Translations under genes and position numbers: made by a program | Assembly (NCBI RefSeq): GCF_000949385.2 | Contig: NZ_JYKO02000001.1 | Span: forward strand, 5,726,678 to 5,790,677 | Source: Pseudomonas sp. LFM046 | GTDB lineage: Bacteria; Pseudomonadota; Gammaproteobacteria; Pseudomonadales; Pseudomonadaceae | Direction: 5' to 3' | Length of the DNA: 64,000 bases | Shown here: positions 8,207 to 18,213 of the stretch, piece after piece | How positions within the stretch are numbered: the stretch's first letter is position 1 | Layout: each line of letters begins with the position of its first letter | The notes under the pieces: model-generated | The model's input: the letters and a program-made list of their open reading frames with translations, nothing else | What the model was told of the DNA's origin: nothing | Databases searched by the model: none

Positions 8207-8581
8207 ATGAGCAACGCCGTCGAATTCTTCCAACGCTTTCCGATCCAGCGGGTGCGCTCCAGCATTCTCGATGACGTCCTCGCCAGCGAACGCCAACGGC
8301 TGGTGTTGCTCTACCTCTGGGAGGACGATTGCCCCTATTGCGATGTGGCCAAGCACGACCTGCTGCGTACCCAGGATCGCGTCCAGTGGCCCCAGGTGCG
8401 CTGGCTGCATGACGAGGTCGGGGAGGACCCGGCCCTGGCGTTGCGTTTCGGCCTGCACGGGGTGCCCACCTTCATCGCGCTGTACCACGGCAGGCCGCTC
8501 GGGCGGATCACCAGTTGGCCGGGCAGCGGGCCATTCATCGAGGCGATCGAGCGGTTGCTGGTGCGGCAGGGCCTGGCCTAG
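8207..8581 (+). CDS. Small thioredoxin-fold protein with CPYC motif
   Basis: The 124-residue protein has a thioredoxin fold: beta strand RLVLLYLWEDD, the redox motif CPYC (Cys42, Cys45), and a cis-proline loop GVPTF (Pro87). CPYC is usual for glutaredoxins, but the overall layout is thioredoxin-like. No signal peptide is visible, so it should be cytoplasmic. I chose ATG 8207 because GGGAG lies upstream; an earlier TTG at 8168 would add 13 residues without a clear ribosome site. It is convergent with the RpiR-type regulator (6 bp gap). The substrate is unknown. Confidence 0.75.
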   Translation: MSNAVEFFQRFPIQRVRSSILDDVLASERQRLVLLYLWEDDCPYCDVAKHDLLRTQDRVQWPQVRWLHDEVGEDPALALRFGLHGVPTFIALYHGRPLGRITSWPGSGPFIEAIERLLVRQGLA

Positions 8582-8587
8582 CCCGGT

Positions 8588-9502
8588 TCAGTCCTCGGCG
8601 CTCTTCACCGACTTGGGCGACAGGCGCAGGCTGCGCAGGCTTCGTTTCACGCTCTTCAGGTGGTTGACCAGGCTCGGACCACGGGCCATCGCCACACCCA
8701 TGGCCAGCACGTCGATCACCACCAGGTGGGCGATGCGCGAGGTGAGCGGGGTGTAGATTTCGGTGTCTTCCTGCACGTCGATGGCGAGGTTCACCGTGGC
8801 CAGGTCCGCCAGGGGGGTCTGGCTCGGGCACAGGGTGATCAGCGTGGCACCCGCCTCGCGTACCAGGTTGGCAGTGATCAGAAGGTCCTTGGAGCGGCCC
8901 GACTGGGAAATGCAGATGGCCACGTCCGACGGCTTCAGCGTCACCGCCGACATGGCCTGCATGTGCGGGTCGGAATACGCGGCGGCGGTCAGCAGCAGGC
9001 GGAAGAACTTGTGCTGGGCATCGGCGGCCACCGCGCCGGAAGCGCCGAAGCCGTAGAACTCCACCCGCTGGGCCTGGGCGCAGGCGCCGATGGCACGCTG
9101 CAGGGCGTCCGGGTCGAGCTTCTCGCGCACTTCCATCAGGGTGTGCAGGGTGGTGTCGAAGATCTTCAGGCTGAAGTCCGCCACCGAGTCTTCTTCGTGG
9201 ATGGCGAACTGGCCGAAGCTCGCGCCGGCGGCCAGGCTCTGGGCCAGCTTCAGCTTGAGGTCCTGGAAGCCGCCGCAGCCAATCGCGCGGCAGAAGCGCA
9301 CGATGGTGGGCTCGCTGACCCCGACGCCCTGGGCCAGATCAGCCATGGAGCTGTGCATGACCGCAGCGGGATCGAGCAGGACGTGGTCGGCGACTTTCAG
9401 CTCCGACTTGCGTAGCAGATGGCGCGACTGGGCGATATGTTGCAGCAGATTCACAGGGCTGGCTCTGTCTGGAATGGGGTTTTGGCCGGTTTGTTCCGTC
9501 AT
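8588..9502 (-). CDS. RpiR-family regulator, HexR-like
   Basis: The protein has about 304 residues. An N-terminal RpiR HTH (GVGVSEPTIVRFCRAIGCGG) is followed by a SIS sugar-phosphate-binding domain (VEFYGFGASGAVAADAQHKF; ICISQSGRSKDLL). The sequence is very close to HexR, the repressor of the Entner-Doudoroff/glucose genes that responds to KDPG. Here it is divergent from a lone zwf paralogue with no pgl or eda, as for PA5438-PA5439, so it is likely a HexR paralogue rather than the main hexR. ATG 9502 has GAGG upstream. It probably acts at the palindrome 9554-9568. Confidence 0.85.
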   Translation of the reverse strand: MTEQTGQNPIPDRASPVNLLQHIAQSRHLLRKSELKVADHVLLDPAAVMHSSMADLAQGVGVSEPTIVRFCRAIGCGGFQDLKLKLAQSLAAGASFGQFAIHEEDSVADFSLKIFDTTLHTLMEVREKLDPDALQRAIGACAQAQRVEFYGFGASGAVAADAQHKFFRLLLTAAAYSDPHMQAMSAVTLKPSDVAICISQSGRSKDLLITANLVREAGATLITLCPSQTPLADLATVNLAIDVQEDTEIYTPLTSRIAHLVVIDVLAMGVAMARGPSLVNHLKSVKRSLRSLRLSPKSVKSAED

Positions 9503-9553
9503 GCAACGGGCCTCGACTCGGTTATGATCGGGGAAACCTGGCTGTAGTGATCT

Positions 9554-9568
9554 TGTAGTTATACTACA
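9554..9568. promoter_or_regulatory. HexR-type operator palindrome
   Basis: TGTAGT-TAT-ACTACA is a perfect 6+6 inverted repeat between the RpiR-type gene and zwf. It resembles the TGTA...TACA HexR site of gamma-proteobacteria. A further TGTAGT lies at 9543-9548, 11 bp before the left arm, giving a possible extra half site. Confidence 0.7.
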
Positions 9569-9632
9569 TGAGCCGCTTTTCCGCCCAGTTGAACCACCTT
9601 TTCTCAGCGTGCAAGGAAGGGAGAGCGCATCC

Positions 9633-11075
9633 TTGACCAGTTCCTGCGACATGCTCGTCTTTGGCGGCACCGGCGATCTCGCGCTGCACAAGCTGCTCCC
9701 GGCCCTCTATCACCTGCACCGCGAAGGGCGCCTGCACCCGCAGATGCGTATCCTCGCCCTGGCCCGCAACACCCTCGACCGTGACGGCTACCGCGCCCTG
9801 GCCGAGCGCCGCTGCCGGGCCCAGGTGGCCCGCGCCGATTTCACCACCGAGGCCTGGCGCGGTTTTTCCGAGCGCCTGGACTACTTCGCCATGGACGTGT
9901 CCCAGAGCGCCGATTTCGGCCGCCTGGCCCGCCACCTGGGCCCCGATCCCGGTTGCGGGCGGGTGCACTACCTGGCCACCGCACCCGACCTGTTCGAAGA
10001 CATCGCCGCACACCTGGCCATCGCCGGCCTGGCGGGCTCGCAGTCGCGCATCGTGCTGGAAAAGCCCATCGGCCATTCCCTGGAATCGGCCCGGGCGATC
10101 AATGCCGCCATCGGCAAGGTATTCGACGAGTCCCAGGTGTTCCGCATCGACCACTACCTGGGCAAGGAAACCGTGCAGAACCTGATGGCCCTGCGCTTCG
10201 CCAATGCCCTGTTCGAGCCGATCTGGCGCGCCGGTCATATTGACCACGTACAGATCAGCGTCTGCGAGACCCTGGGCGTGGAAAATCGTGGCGCCTACTA
10301 CGACCGCTCCGGCGCCATGCGCGACATGGTGCAGAACCACCTGCTGCAACTGCTCTGCCTGGTGGCCATGGAAGCGCCGGTGCGCTTCGACGCCGAGGCG
10401 GTGCGCAACGAGAAGGTGAAGATCCTGGAGGCACTGAAGCCCATTTCCGGCCTGGACGTACGCGACAAGACCGTCCGCGGCCAGTACAGCGCCGGCAAGA
10501 TCGGCGGCCAGGAAGTACCGGCCTACTACTTCGAGAAGAACGTCGACAACGACAGCGATACCGAGACCTTCGTCGCCGTGCAGGTGGAGATCGACAACTG
10601 GCGCTGGGCCGGCGTGCCCTTCTACCTGCGTACCGGCAAGCGCCTGGCGCGCAAGTACTCGGAGATCGTCATCCAGTTCAAGCCGGTGCCCCACCGCCTG
10701 TTCGCCGATGGCGAGGCCAACCGCCTGCTGATCCGCCTGCAGCCGGAGGAACGCATCAGCCTGCAGCTGATGGCCAAGACCCCGGGCAAAGGCATGAACC
10801 TGGAGCCAGTGGAACTTGACCTCAACCTGGCCACGGCCTTCAGCCACCAGCGCCGCTGGGACGCCTACGAACGCCTGCTGCTGGACGTGATCGAAGGCGA
10901 CTCCACCCTCTTCATGCGCCGCGACGAGGTGGAAGCCGCCTGGCGCTGGGTCGACCCGATCCTCGCCGGCTGGCACGAACACTACCAGAGCCCGCGCCCC
11001 TACCCCGCCGGCTCCACCGGCCCGGAACAGGCCCGCAGCCTGCTCGAACTGCACGGGCGCGCCTGGCACGAGTGA
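9633..11075 (+). CDS. zwf: Glucose-6-phosphate 1-dehydrogenase (paralogue)
   Basis: This roughly 480-residue enzyme oxidises glucose-6-phosphate to 6-phosphogluconolactone with NAD(P). The dinucleotide site LVFGGTGDLA is at the N-terminus, the catalytic signature is RIDHYLGKE, and the domain is full length. I prefer TTG 9633 as start because AAGGAAGGGAGAG precedes it with good spacing; GTG 9609 and ATG 9651 are alternatives. It stands alone, without pgl or eda, behind the HexR-like operator, so it is probably one of several Zwf isozymes, with distinct cofactor use or induction. Confidence 0.88.
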   Translation: MTSSCDMLVFGGTGDLALHKLLPALYHLHREGRLHPQMRILALARNTLDRDGYRALAERRCRAQVARADFTTEAWRGFSERLDYFAMDVSQSADFGRLARHLGPDPGCGRVHYLATAPDLFEDIAAHLAIAGLAGSQSRIVLEKPIGHSLESARAINAAIGKVFDESQVFRIDHYLGKETVQNLMALRFANALFEPIWRAGHIDHVQISVCETLGVENRGAYYDRSGAMRDMVQNHLLQLLCLVAMEAPVRFDAEAVRNEKVKILEALKPISGLDVRDKTVRGQYSAGKIGGQEVPAYYFEKNVDNDSDTETFVAVQVEIDNWRWAGVPFYLRTGKRLARKYSEIVIQFKPVPHRLFADGEANRLLIRLQPEERISLQLMAKTPGKGMNLEPVELDLNLATAFSHQRRWDAYERLLLDVIEGDSTLFMRRDEVEAAWRWVDPILAGWHEHYQSPRPYPAGSTGPEQARSLLELHGRAWHE

Positions 11076-11121
11076 AGATGCCCCACCAACCCACCGTTCC
11101 TGGCCCTGCGAGGCTCCGATG

Positions 11122-11196
11122 GTGGATGTAAAAAGCGACATCCACCCTACGCGAGCCCAGCCTGTTCCGTAGGGTGGACCATGCTTCACCGGTCCT
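11122..11196. repeat. Interspersed repeat copy (GTAGGGTGGA family)
   Basis: Contains GGATGT...ACATCC followed by TCCACCCTAC and then GTAGGGTGGACCATGCTTC, which matches the reverse complement of the right end of the 83-bp elements at 1562 and 1687. It fills most of the zwf-trhP gap. Confidence 0.65.
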
Positions 11197-11300
11197 CCAT
11201 GCATGGCCCGACAGGGCTCCGATATTGCTCCAGCTCAATACCTCGCCGGGGCGGCCTCCCTAGAATCGCGCGTCCACCGCTTCCCCCCGCGAGCCGCGCC

Positions 11301-12626
11301 ATGCACCGTCCTGAACTGCTCTCCCCCGCTGGCACCCTCAAGGCCATGCGCTACGCCTTCGCCTATGGCGCCGATGCGGTCTACGCCGGCCAGCCGCGCT
11401 ACAGCCTGCGGGTGCGCAACAACGAGTTCGACCACGCCAACCTGGCCCTCGGCATCGCAGAGGCCCACGCCGCCGGCAAGTCCTTCTACGTGGTGGTGAA
11501 CATCGCCCCGCACAACGCCAAGCTGCGCACCTTCCTCAAGGATCTGGAGCCGGTGGTCGCCATGGGGCCGGATGCGCTGATCATGTCCGATCCCGGACTG
11601 ATCATGCTGGTGCGCGAGCGCTTTCCCGAGATGCCCATCCACCTCTCGGTTCAGGCCAACGCGGTGAACTGGGCCAGCGTGAAGTTCTGGCAGCAGCAGG
11701 GCCTCAGCCGGGTGATCCTGTCCCGCGAGCTATCCCTGGACGAGATCGGCGAAATCCGCCAGCAGGTGCCGGGCATGGAGCTGGAAGTCTTCGTCCACGG
11801 TGCCCTGTGCATGGCCTATTCCGGGCGCTGCCTGCTGTCCGGCTACCTCAACCACCGCGACCCCAACCAGGGCACCTGCACCAACGCCTGCCGCTGGCAG
11901 TACGGTGCAAAGCCGGCCCAGCAGGACGAGCTGGGCCAACTGGTACCCACCCTGGGCTGCGGCGCCCCCAGCGAGCGGCTGTTCCTGCTGGAAGAAACCA
12001 ACCGCCCCGGCGAGCTGATGTCCGCCTGGGAGGACGAGCATGGCACCTACATCATGAACTCCAAGGACCTGCGCGCCGTGCACCACGTGGAGCGATTGCT
12101 GCAGATGGGGGTGCATTCGCTGAAGATCGAGGGCCGCACCAAGTCCCACTTCTACGTCGCCCGGACCGCCCAGGCCTACCGCAAGGCCATCGACGACGCC
12201 GTTGCCGGACGGCCCTTCGACCGTTCGCTGATGGACGATCTCGAATCCCTGGCCAATCGCGGGTACACCGAGGGTTTCCTGCGCCGCCACGTCCACGACG
12301 AGTACCAGAACTACGAGCACGGCTACTCCCTGGCGGAGCGCCAGCAGTTCGTCGGCGAGCTGACCGGTGTGATGCACCGTGGGCTGGCGGAGGTGCGGGT
12401 GAAGAACCACTTCGCGGTGGGCGATCGCCTGCAACTGATGACGCCACAGGGCAACCTGGACTTCCGCCTGGAGGCGCTGGAGAACCGCTACGGCGAGCGG
12501 CAAATGATCGCCCCGGGTGACGGCTACGTCCTCTACCTGCCGGTGCCGACAGGCCTGCCCCTGGAGAACGCCCTGCTGCTGCGCTGGTTCAGCACCGGCA
12601 ATAGCCGGACGGCGGCAAGCGCCTGA
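11301..12626 (+). CDS. trhP: U32-family tRNA hydroxylation protein TrhP (YegQ-like)
   Basis: The protein has 441 residues. It opens with the U32 motif ELLSPAGTLKAMRYAFAYGADAVYAG and has the family's cysteine cluster in FVHGALCMAYSGRCLLSGY plus GTCTNACRW, the ligands of an iron-sulfur cluster in this family. E. coli YegQ/TrhP acts in prephenate-dependent formation of 5-hydroxyuridine at tRNA position 34, and length and motifs fit that protein better than RlhA. It was formerly called a peptidase or collagenase-like protein. I chose ATG 11301 because homology starts there; the upstream frame lies in a repeat. Confidence 0.85.
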   Translation: MHRPELLSPAGTLKAMRYAFAYGADAVYAGQPRYSLRVRNNEFDHANLALGIAEAHAAGKSFYVVVNIAPHNAKLRTFLKDLEPVVAMGPDALIMSDPGLIMLVRERFPEMPIHLSVQANAVNWASVKFWQQQGLSRVILSRELSLDEIGEIRQQVPGMELEVFVHGALCMAYSGRCLLSGYLNHRDPNQGTCTNACRWQYGAKPAQQDELGQLVPTLGCGAPSERLFLLEETNRPGELMSAWEDEHGTYIMNSKDLRAVHHVERLLQMGVHSLKIEGRTKSHFYVARTAQAYRKAIDDAVAGRPFDRSLMDDLESLANRGYTEGFLRRHVHDEYQNYEHGYSLAERQQFVGELTGVMHRGLAEVRVKNHFAVGDRLQLMTPQGNLDFRLEALENRYGERQMIAPGDGYVLYLPVPTGLPLENALLLRWFSTGNSRTAASA

Positions 12627-12645
12627 CCCTGCACGGCCCTATCCC

Positions 12646-12709
12646 GTAGGGTGCGCCTTGCGCACCAGCCTTTTCGCGTTCGTGTCCCGGTGCGCACAGC
12701 GCACCCTAC
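12646..12709. repeat. Palindromic repeat (GTAGGGTGCGC family)
   Basis: GTAGGGTGCGC (12646-12656) pairs with GCGCACCCTAC (12699-12709). The same arms and similar interior occur at 21223-21300. It lies between convergent genes trhP and the GGDEF-EAL gene. Confidence 0.8.
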
Positions 12710-12731
12710 CCAGGCGGGATCCCAGCGCGTT

Positions 12732-15617
12732 TCAGCGCCAGAGCGCCGTGGCCTGCTCCTTGAGCAGCCGCACGAACTGCGGCTCTTCCACCGGCGGGCT
12801 GATCAGGTAGCCCTGGATCTCGTCGCAGTGCTGACTCCTGAGGAAGTTCAGTTGCTCCTGGGTCTCCACGCCCTCGGCCACCACCTTCAGCTCCAGGCTG
12901 TGGGCCATGGCAATGATGGCGCGGGTGATGGCGGCGTCCTCGCTGCCGGCGGAAAGGTCGCGGATGAAGGTCTGGTCGATCTTCACGCAGTCCACCGGGA
13001 AGCGCTTGAGGTAGCTCAACGACGAATAGCCGGTGCCGAAGTCGTCAATCGCCAGCTTCACGCCAATCTGCCGCAGCTGGTGGAAGGTGGCGATGACGTT
13101 CTCGACGTTTTCCAGCAGGTGGCTCTCGGTCAGTTCCAGCTCCAGCAGGCGCGCCGGCAGGCCGGTCTCCTGCAGCACCTGGCGCACCAGGCTGACCAGG
13201 TTGCCCTGACGCAGCTGGTGCATCGACAGGTTGACCGAGACGCGGATGTCCGCCAGGCCCTCGCGCTGCCAGTCGCGGGCCTGCATGCAGGCCTGGCGCA
13301 GCACGAATTCGCCGATAGGCGCGATCAGGCCGGTTTCCTCAGCCAGGCCGATGAAGTCTCCCGGCGGCACCAATCCCTGCTGCGGATGGCGCCAGCGCAC
13401 CAGCGCCTCGGCGGCGTTCAGGCTGTTGTCGGCCAGGCACAGCTTGGGCTGGTAGAAAACTTCCAGCTGGCCTTCCTCGATGGCCTTGCGCAGTTGGTTT
13501 TCCAGTTGCAGGCGTTCCAGGGTGCAGGCCTGGAGGTTGTCAGTGAAGAACTGGAAGGTGTTGCCGCCCAGGTGCTTGGCGTGCTGCATGGCCATGTTGG
13601 CCTGGCTGACCAGGGCGGAAAGGTCGCGGGCGTTTTCCGGCAGCAGGCTGATGCCGACGGAGCCGCTGATCACCAGTTCGTGGCCGCCTGCGGTGATGGG
13701 CATGCGCAGCTTGCCGAGCAGGCGGCTGGCCTGACGCGCCAGGCTGGCCAGGCTGCCGTAGGCGTCGAGGATCACCGCGAACTCGTCGCCGGACAGCCGC
13801 GCGATGGTGTCGGCTTCCGGCACCGCCTGGGTCAGCCGGCGGCTCACCTGGCGCAGCAGCTGGTCGGCCACTTCGTGACCAAGGCTGTCGTTGAGCACCT
13901 TGAAGCGGTCCAGGTCGATGTGCATCAGGGCCAGGCTGCGGCCGCTCTGGCGCGCACGCTGGCTGGCCTCATGGAGGCGGTCCTTGAACAGCGTGCGGTT
14001 GGCCAGCCCGGTGAGGTCGTCGTAGCTGGAGAGGTAGCGCAGACGCTCTTCGGCCTCGCGACGGGCGGAAAGGTCGGCGAAGAAGCCGACGATATGACTG
14101 ACATGGCCCCGGGAATCCCGTACCACCTTGAGGTGCAGCAGCTGGGGATACAGCTCGCCGTTCTTGCGGGTGTCCATCAGCTCGCCCTGCCAACTGCCCC
14201 GCTGCTCCAGCTCCTGGCGGATCAGATGGTAGCGGCGACGGGCCTCCCGGCTGCCAATCAGGGTGGAGACGCTGCGCCCGATCACTTCTTCGGGGTGATA
14301 GCCGGTGACCTGGCTGAAGGCGGCGTTGGCCTGGATCACCCGGTATTCCGGGTCGAGGATGATGATGCCTTCGCTGGCCGCCTCGAACACCGTGGCCGCC
14401 AGGTGTTGTTCTTCGTCCTGGGCCTTGCGCGCGGTGATGTCGCGACGGGTGCCGAGCATGCGCAATACCTTGCCGGACTCGTCCCGCTCCACCACCCGGC
14501 CCCGGTCTTCCACCCAGACCCAATGGCCGTCGCTGTGGCGCACGCGGTAGTCGATGGAATAGCCGTCGGTGCGGCCCTTGAGGTGTTCCACCAGGGTCCG
14601 GCGCAGCAGCGGCAGGTCGTCGGGATGCAGGCGCGGCTTGAGGTCGCTGAGCACGCGGGTCACGTCATCGGCCTCGATGCCGAAGATGGCCTTCAGTTTG
14701 GAGTGGTGTACCTCGTCGGTTTCCAGGTTCCAGTCCCACAGCCCCAGCTCGCTGGCCTCCAGGGCCATGGCCAGGCGCGCTTCGCTCTTGAGCAGGGCGT
14801 GGCTCGCATCGGCCAGCTCCAGGGTGCGCTGGGCCACGCGCATCTCCAGCTCGCCATGAGCCCGGCGCAGTTCGCGCTCGGCGCGGCGGCGCTGCTCCAC
14901 TTCCCGGGCCAGCTCTTCGTTCAGGCCCTCGGCGCGGCCCTTGGCCTGCTCCAGATGACTGATCAGCGCCTGGTTCTGGAAGCGGTGCAACAGGCTGCGC
15001 TGCACCAGCCGGTTGACCTGCCAGGCCACCACCATGAGCGACGCGGCCAGGATCACCCCGAGCACGCCCCAGCCCCGCAGCAACGAGGTATCCCCCAGCA
15101 GCAGCCAGGTGATGGCGGGCAGCAGGCAGGGCAAGGCGAAGGTGAGGAAGGCGGAAAGGCTGACGGCGTAGGCGACGCTGGCGGAGAGGATCGCGGCCGC
15201 GATCAGGCCGTAGACCAGCGCCTGCTGAAGGAAGGCATCCGGTGGCACCAGGACCACGGCGGCGAAGGCCAGGGTCAGGCCGGAAGCCCCGGCGCCCAGC
15301 AGAAACGCCCGGCGCCAGCGCGGTTCGGCCTGCTGGGCCGGCTTCGCGTTCTTGAACGCTGCCACCTGGGTCAGGCGCAGCACGGCCAGCATCACCAGCC
15401 AGGCCAGCCAGCCGCCGAGCTGCAGACTGCTGCCCGTGCCCCAGAGCAGGTAGGCACAGGCCAGGCCGTTGAGCAGCATGAAGAGGGTTGGAACCTGCGA
15501 GCCCTGATAGAGCAAGCGCGTGCGTTCGGCCGCAATGTCGGTCGCGAACTGCTGGCGAATCTCACGGCTGTCGGCCAGGGCAAGCCCCTGGCCGGCGGAC
15601 ATTGAATTAGCGGTCAT
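12732..15617 (-). CDS. Membrane PAS-GGDEF-EAL protein
   Basis: The 961-residue protein is probably a c-di-GMP enzyme of the inner membrane. About five hydrophobic segments lie in residues 40-210, then a charged coiled coil (residues 220-290), two PAS domains, a GGDEF domain with [12 protein letters not shown] (first Gly replaced by Ser) and a complete EAL domain. The EAL keeps [31 protein letters not shown] and VAEGVET, so phosphodiesterase activity is likely. SGDEF is found in some active cyclases, so cyclase activity is possible. It is the positional counterpart of PA5442. No ribosome site is obvious before ATG 15617. Confidence 0.88.
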   Translation of the reverse strand: MTANSMSAGQGLALADSREIRQQFATDIAAERTRLLYQGSQVPTLFMLLNGLACAYLLWGTGSSLQLGGWLAWLVMLAVLRLTQVAAFKNAKPAQQAEPRWRRAFLLGAGASGLTLAFAAVVLVPPDAFLQQALVYGLIAAAILSASVAYAVSLSAFLTFALPCLLPAITWLLLGDTSLLRGWGVLGVILAASLMVVAWQVNRLVQRSLLHRFQNQALISHLEQAKGRAEGLNEELAREVEQRRRAERELRRAHGELEMRVAQRTLELADASHALLKSEARLAMALEASELGLWDWNLETDEVHHSKLKAIFGIEADDVTRVLSDLKPRLHPDDLPLLRRTLVEHLKGRTDGYSIDYRVRHSDGHWVWVEDRGRVVERDESGKVLRMLGTRRDITARKAQDEEQHLAATVFEAASEGIIILDPEYRVIQANAAFSQVTGYHPEEVIGRSVSTLIGSREARRRYHLIRQELEQRGSWQGELMDTRKNGELYPQLLHLKVVRDSRGHVSHIVGFFADLSARREAEERLRYLSSYDDLTGLANRTLFKDRLHEASQRARQSGRSLALMHIDLDRFKVLNDSLGHEVADQLLRQVSRRLTQAVPEADTIARLSGDEFAVILDAYGSLASLARQASRLLGKLRMPITAGGHELVISGSVGISLLPENARDLSALVSQANMAMQHAKHLGGNTFQFFTDNLQACTLERLQLENQLRKAIEEGQLEVFYQPKLCLADNSLNAAEALVRWRHPQQGLVPPGDFIGLAEETGLIAPIGEFVLRQACMQARDWQREGLADIRVSVNLSMHQLRQGNLVSLVRQVLQETGLPARLLELELTESHLLENVENVIATFHQLRQIGVKLAIDDFGTGYSSLSYLKRFPVDCVKIDQTFIRDLSAGSEDAAITRAIIAMAHSLELKVVAEGVETQEQLNFLRSQHCDEIQGYLISPPVEEPQFVRLLKEQATALWR

Positions 15618-15817
15618 AGGCGCTTTTTTTTGTTGGGTCTGCCTAAGCGAGCCCGGAGCTTACCCGAGCGGGGAACACGTGCAATAGCTTTATGTGACAG
15701 GTTTCTGACGAGCGCCCCCAACTTTTGGAGGGTGTCTGGGCCGGGGATCCGCGACCGTCCGGCTGACCATCCGGTCATCGGTTTGCCCTCCCCCACCCGC
15801 GCCCCTAGAATGCCGCG

Positions 15818-17998
15818 ATGCATGACGATCTCTCCCTCCTCCTGAACTCCCTCAACGATGCTCAACGCCAGGCCGTAGCGGCCCCGCTTGGGCGTCAACT
15901 GGTGCTGGCCGGCGCCGGTTCCGGCAAAACCCGCGTGCTGGTGCACCGCATCGCCTGGCTGATCCAGGTGGAGCAGGCCTCGCCCCACTCGATCCTGTCG
16001 GTGACCTTCACCAACAAGGCCGCCGCCGAAATGCGCCAGCGCATCGAGCAACTGCTGGGCATCAACCCGGCGGGCATGTGGGTCGGTACCTTCCACGGCC
16101 TGGCGCACCGCCTGCTGCGGGCCCACTGGCAGGAAGCGGGACTTTCCGAGAATTTCCAGATCCTCGACAGCGACGACCAGCAGCGTCTGGTCAAGCGGGT
16201 GATCCGCGACCTCGGCCTCGATGAACAGCGCTGGCCGGCGCGCCAGGCCCAGTGGTTCATCAACGGGCAGAAGGACGAGGGCATCCGCCCGCAGCACATC
16301 CAGGCCGGCGGCGACCTGTTCCTCGGCACCATGCTGAAGATCTACGAAGCCTACGAGGCCGCCTGCGCGCGCACCGGGGTGATCGACTTCTCCGAACTGC
16401 TGCTGCGCGCCCTGGACCTCTGGCGCGACCGCCCGAGCCTGCTGGAGCACTACCAGCGGCGCTTCCGCCATGTGCTGGTGGACGAGTTCCAGGACACCAA
16501 CGCCGTGCAGTACGCCTGGCTGCGCCTGCTCGCCAAGGGCGGCGAGAGCCTGATGGTGGTGGGCGACGACGACCAGTCCATCTACGGCTGGCGCGGCGCG
16601 CGGATCGAGAATATCCAGCAGTTCTCCAGCGACTTCCCCGATACCGAGGTGATCCGCCTGGAGCAGAACTACCGCTCCACCGCGGGCATCCTCAAGGCCG
16701 CCAACGCCCTGATCGCCAACAACCAGGGCCGCCTGGGCAAGGAGCTGTGGACCGAGGGCGAGGAAGGCGAGCCGATTGGCCTCTACGCCGCCTTCAACGA
16801 ACACGACGAAGCCCGCTACGTGGTGGAAAGCATCGAAAGCGCGCTGAGGAACGGCATGTCTCGCAGCGAGATCGCCATCCTCTACCGTTCCAACGCCCAA
16901 TCGCGGGTGCTGGAAGAGGCGCTGCTGCGGGAGAAGATTCCCTACCGCATCTATGGCGGCCAGCGCTTCTTCGAGCGCGCCGAAATCAAGAACGCCATGG
17001 CCTACATGCGCCTGCTGGACGGCCGCGGCAACGACGCCGCCCTGGAGCGGGTGATCAACGTGCCGCCCCGTGGCATCGGCGAGAAGACGGTGGAGAGCAT
17101 CCGCGAGTTCTCCCGCGTCCACGAAGTCTCCATGTGGGAGGCCATTCGCCTGATGATCGCCAACAAGGCCCTGGCAGGGCGCGCGTCCAGCGCCCTGGCA
17201 GCCTTCATGGAGCTGATCGAGAACCTCGCCGCCAAGGTGCTGGAGATGCCCCTGCACCTGATGACCCAGACCGTCATCGAGCAGAGCGGCCTGGTGGCCT
17301 ACCACAAGGACGAGAAAGGCGAGAAAGGCCAGGCCCGGGTGGAAAACCTGGAAGAACTGGTCAGCGCCGCACGCGCCTTCGAGAACGAAGAGCCTGAGGA
17401 CGATCTCACCCCGCTGCAGGCCTTCCTCAGCCACGCCTCCCTGGAGGCCGGCGAAACCCAGGCTGACGCCTTCGAGGACAGCGTGCAACTGATGACCCTG
17501 CACAGCGCCAAGGGCCTGGAGTTCCCTCTGGTGTTCCTGGTGGGCATGGAAGAAGGCCTCTTCCCCCACAAGATGAGCATGGAAGACCCGACCCGCCTGG
17601 AAGAAGAGCGCCGCCTGGCCTACGTGGGCGTTACCCGCGCCATGCAGCGCCTGGTGCTGACCTACGCCGAAACCCGCCGTCTCTACGGCAGCGAGACCTA
17701 CAACAAGGTCTCCCGCTTCGTCCGCGAAGTGCCGCCGCAGCTGATCCGCGAAGTGCGGCTGAACAACAGCCTCAGCCGCCCCATGGGTACCACCAGCCGT
17801 CACGGCTCCATCTTCGACGGCGCCGCCGTGCCGGAAACGCCCTTCTCCCTGGGCCAGCGGGTGCAGCATTCGCTGTTCGGCGAAGGCACCATCCTCAACT
17901 TCGAAGGCGCCGGCGCCCAGGCGCGAGTGCAGGTGAAGTTCGAGACCGAAGGCAGCAAGTGGCTGATGCTGGCCTACGCCAAGTTGCAGCCGCTTTGA
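15818..17998 (+). CDS. uvrD: DNA helicase II
   Basis: The 726-residue superfamily 1A helicase acts in nucleotide-excision and mismatch repair. Motifs appear in order: Q-motif LNDAQRQAV, Walker A AGAGSGKTR (residues 32-40), TFTNKAAAEM, DEFQDTN (Walker B), GDDDQSIYGWRGA, RLEQNYRST, TLHSAKGLEF and YVGVTRAM. Its C-terminal region carries the UvrD-type polymerase-binding/Tudor-like tail (GQRVQHSLFGEGTI). Length is normal. It is divergent from the GGDEF-EAL gene. Confidence 0.95.
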   Translation: MHDDLSLLLNSLNDAQRQAVAAPLGRQLVLAGAGSGKTRVLVHRIAWLIQVEQASPHSILSVTFTNKAAAEMRQRIEQLLGINPAGMWVGTFHGLAHRLLRAHWQEAGLSENFQILDSDDQQRLVKRVIRDLGLDEQRWPARQAQWFINGQKDEGIRPQHIQAGGDLFLGTMLKIYEAYEAACARTGVIDFSELLLRALDLWRDRPSLLEHYQRRFRHVLVDEFQDTNAVQYAWLRLLAKGGESLMVVGDDDQSIYGWRGARIENIQQFSSDFPDTEVIRLEQNYRSTAGILKAANALIANNQGRLGKELWTEGEEGEPIGLYAAFNEHDEARYVVESIESALRNGMSRSEIAILYRSNAQSRVLEEALLREKIPYRIYGGQRFFERAEIKNAMAYMRLLDGRGNDAALERVINVPPRGIGEKTVESIREFSRVHEVSMWEAIRLMIANKALAGRASSALAAFMELIENLAAKVLEMPLHLMTQTVIEQSGLVAYHKDEKGEKGQARVENLEELVSAARAFENEEPEDDLTPLQAFLSHASLEAGETQADAFEDSVQLMTLHSAKGLEFPLVFLVGMEEGLFPHKMSMEDPTRLEEERRLAYVGVTRAMQRLVLTYAETRRLYGSETYNKVSRFVREVPPQLIREVRLNNSLSRPMGTTSRHGSIFDGAAVPETPFSLGQRVQHSLFGEGTILNFEGAGAQARVQVKFETEGSKWLMLAYAKLQPL

Positions 17999-18021
17999 AC
18001 TGAGCGACCTCTCGCCTTCCT

Positions 18022-18120
18022 CTGTGGGGGCGAATTCATTCGCCAAGGGCAGCGCAGCTGCCCCCTGCACGCCTAAAGGGCGAACCTGCGGTCCGCTTGG
18101 CGATTGAAATCGCCCCTACA
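18022..18120. repeat. Interspersed palindromic repeat (GGGGCGA family)
   Basis: Starts GTGGGGGCGAATTCATTCGCC, whose inner GGCGAATGAATTCGCC-type palindrome is near perfect, and ends ATCGCCCCTACA. Related pieces occur at 39901-39933 and inside the DnaA-box array near 29262-29295. Confidence 0.7.
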
Positions 18121-18213
18121 ACGGCACAGCCCGGCGGGCTCGCATACCTCCGCCCGTCCGATCCCGCTGTCGCTACCACGCGCTTGGCCATACTGAGTGG
18201 CGGAGGTAATTCC

